From assembly GCA_025964635.1 (NCBI GenBank), contig JAOPYP010000700.1, positions 1 to 6,102 on the forward strand: a stretch of 6,102 bases of DNA, read 5' to 3'. How positions within the stretch are numbered: the first letter of the stretch is position 1; each line of letters starts with the position of its first letter. The position numbers were made by a program, and so were the translations under genes. Positions 4,985 through 6,102 of this stretch are shown here, one piece after another. The notes under the pieces are model-generated. The model worked only from the letters and a program-made list of their open reading frames with translations, made no database searches and was not told the DNA's origin. This DNA comes from Actinomycetes bacterium (GTDB lineage Bacteria > Actinomycetota > Actinomycetes > Streptosporangiales > Streptosporangiaceae).

Positions 4985-6102
4985 GTGGACATCAGGGAAC
5001 TGGGTTCATCTGACGACCCTGGCGCGCTCCTCGACCTGAGCGTCCGGGCCTTCGGGCCGATCCCGCGGGCGGACCGGCCGCGCTGGCACGACTCGGCCAG
5101 CGCCGCGATCGGGGCCCGGCAGTACCTGGGGGCCTTCGACGGCGGCCGGCTGCTGGCCGCCGCCCGGTACCACGACATGATCCAGTGGTGGCACGGCCAG
5201 CCGGTCCCGATGGCCGGGGTGGCCAGCGTCACGGTGGCGCCCGAGGAACGCGGGCGCGGCACCGGCCGGGCGATGATGCGGGTCCTGCTCGGGCTGATCG
5301 GCGACCGCGGCTACCACGTGTCCGCGCTGTACCCCGCCACCCTGGCCCTGTACCGCTCGCTGGGCTGGGAGATCGCGGGCGGGCTCAGCCACCTCGCGAT
5401 CCCGTCCCGCTCGCTGCGCTCCCTGGTCGCCCCGGACGCCTCCCTGCCCCGGGACGACCCGGCCGAGGCAGCACCGGCCCGGGCAGCACCGCCGGATTCG
5501 GCGGAGACGCGGCTGCGCCGCTGCGGGCCCGGCGACGCGACCGAGGTGCTCGCCGTGACCGGCCGCGCGCACCAGGCTCTGCGGGACTCCGGCCCCAACA
5601 CCCGCGATGAGTCGGTCGTGGCCCGCTGGCTCGGCGACGATGAGCGGTTCGCCTACCTCGCCCCCGACGGGTTCCTCGCCTACCGATGGCAGCGGGGTGG
5701 CGACGAGCTCCTGGTGGAGCGGGCCGTGGCCAGCTCGGCGGGGGCCACCCGGGCCATCTGGGGCGTGGTCGCCTCCCATTCCTCCATAGCTCAAACTGTC
5801 CGGGCCACGGTCGGCCCCGCCGACCCGGTGCAGTGGCTGACGACCGACCCTGACGTGCAGCTGTCCGACCGGAAGCCGTGGATGCTGCGGGTGCTGGACC
5901 CGGCCGCGGCCGTCGCCTCACGGGGCTTCCCGGCGGGGGTCGAGCTGACCGCGCTCCTCCGGCTGGCCGATCCGGACCGCCCGGCTCAGGCCGGCTGGTG
6001 GACCCTGCACGTGGGCGGCAGCAAGGGCACGCTCACCCCGGCCGAGGCGGGGCCGGGCGCGCCGAATCCCGGGCGGCACGGGGCCACCGCGCCGCTGGCG
6101 CT
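4985..6102 (+). CDS. Eis-like GNAT N-acetyltransferase with SCP2-type domain (partial, 3' end missing)
   Basis: The frame is open from GTG 4985 to the window edge (372 codons plus 2 nt). GTG 4985 is the first start after an in-frame TGA at 4979-4981, so translation cannot begin earlier in this frame; the possible ribosome binding site GGAGAAG (4966-4972) lies 12 nt away, rather far. The architecture fits the Eis family (about 400 aa). The first GNAT domain spans about 1-140, with the acetyl-CoA loop VTVAPEERGRGTGRAMM (82-98) and LYRSLGWE (122-129), where Y123 aligns with the general-acid Tyr of mycobacterial Eis. An Ala/Pro-rich linker follows (about 150-175), then a second degenerate GNAT fold (about 178-290). 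Last comes the start of the SCP2-like domain, WMLRVLDPAAAVASRGF (299-315). The C-terminal carboxylate used in catalysis lies beyond the window. Family members acetylate amines, including aminoglycosides and lysines; the substrate here is unknown. Confidence 0.88.
   Translation, partial: MDIRELGSSDDPGALLDLSVRAFGPIPRADRPRWHDSASAAIGARQYLGAFDGGRLLAAARYHDMIQWWHGQPVPMAGVASVTVAPEERGRGTGRAMMRVLLGLIGDRGYHVSALYPATLALYRSLGWEIAGGLSHLAIPSRSLRSLVAPDASLPRDDPAEAAPARAAPPDSAETRLRRCGPGDATEVLAVTGRAHQALRDSGPNTRDESVVARWLGDDERFAYLAPDGFLAYRWQRGGDELLVERAVASSAGATRAIWGVVASHSSIAQTVRATVGPADPVQWLTTDPDVQLSDRKPWMLRVLDPAAAVASRGFPAGVELTALLRLADPDRPAQAGWWTLHVGGSKGTLTPAEAGPGAPNPGRHGATAPLA

Noticed and set aside
5467..5491. Direct repeat GGCAGCACCG in the eis-like gene
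   Set aside because: The two copies (5467-5476 and 5482-5491) lie in an Ala/Pro-rich interdomain linker and are best explained by low-complexity coding sequence.
1..6102. Insertion sequences, CRISPR arrays, tRNA or rRNA genes
   Set aside because: I saw no transposase, terminal inverted repeats, regularly spaced repeats, or tRNA-like cloverleaf motifs on either strand.

Overview
The window is very GC-rich: G or C fills almost every third codon position, and GTG starts are common. All recognisable genes lie on the + strand. PimA (first mannosyltransferase of phosphatidylinositol mannosides), DXP-independent PLP synthase, YebC and an Eis-type acetyltransferase together point to a high-GC actinobacterium (Actinomycetota). 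I cannot place it to genus from sequence alone.

Layout, left to right. (1) The last 19 codons of an upstream gene, probably the PIM/lipid-A-like acyltransferase that usually precedes pimA, end in a 4-bp overlap with pimA. (2) pimA, 59-1216. (3) A small LemA-like membrane-anchored protein, 1210-1773, overlaps pimA by 7 bp. (4) A 54-bp gap with a candidate promoter, then pdxS (best start GTG 1828, end 2745). (5) A 103-bp gap holding a strong nested hairpin, then a 216-aa protein made only of the ClpC N-terminal domain plus a short helix and an acidic Pro-rich tail, 2849-3499. (6) A 112-bp gap with a weaker hairpin, then pdxT, 3612-4232. (7) yebC, 4229-4981, overlaps pdxT by 4 bp. (8) An Eis-like GNAT/SCP2 protein starts 3 bp after yebC and runs off the right edge, 4985-6102.

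The backbone (acyltransferase, pimA, LemA-like, pdxS, pdxT, yebC) is a familiar actinobacterial housekeeping neighbourhood. PimA works on phosphatidylinositol at the membrane. PdxS and PdxT form the synthase that makes pyridoxal 5'-phosphate from ribose 5-phosphate, glyceraldehyde 3-phosphate and glutamine. YebC is a conserved translation or transcription-associated protein. Two things are out of the ordinary. A stand-alone ClpC N-domain gene, with its own ribosome binding site and looser codon use, separates pdxS from pdxT. An Eis-like acetyltransferase sits tight behind yebC, where ruvC is often found. The ClpC N-domain protein is the best candidate for something underexplored: it keeps the residues known in ClpC to bind phosphoarginine and cyclomarin-type antibiotics but has no ATPase, so it could act as a substrate adaptor, a decoy or a drug sponge. 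That function is inference.
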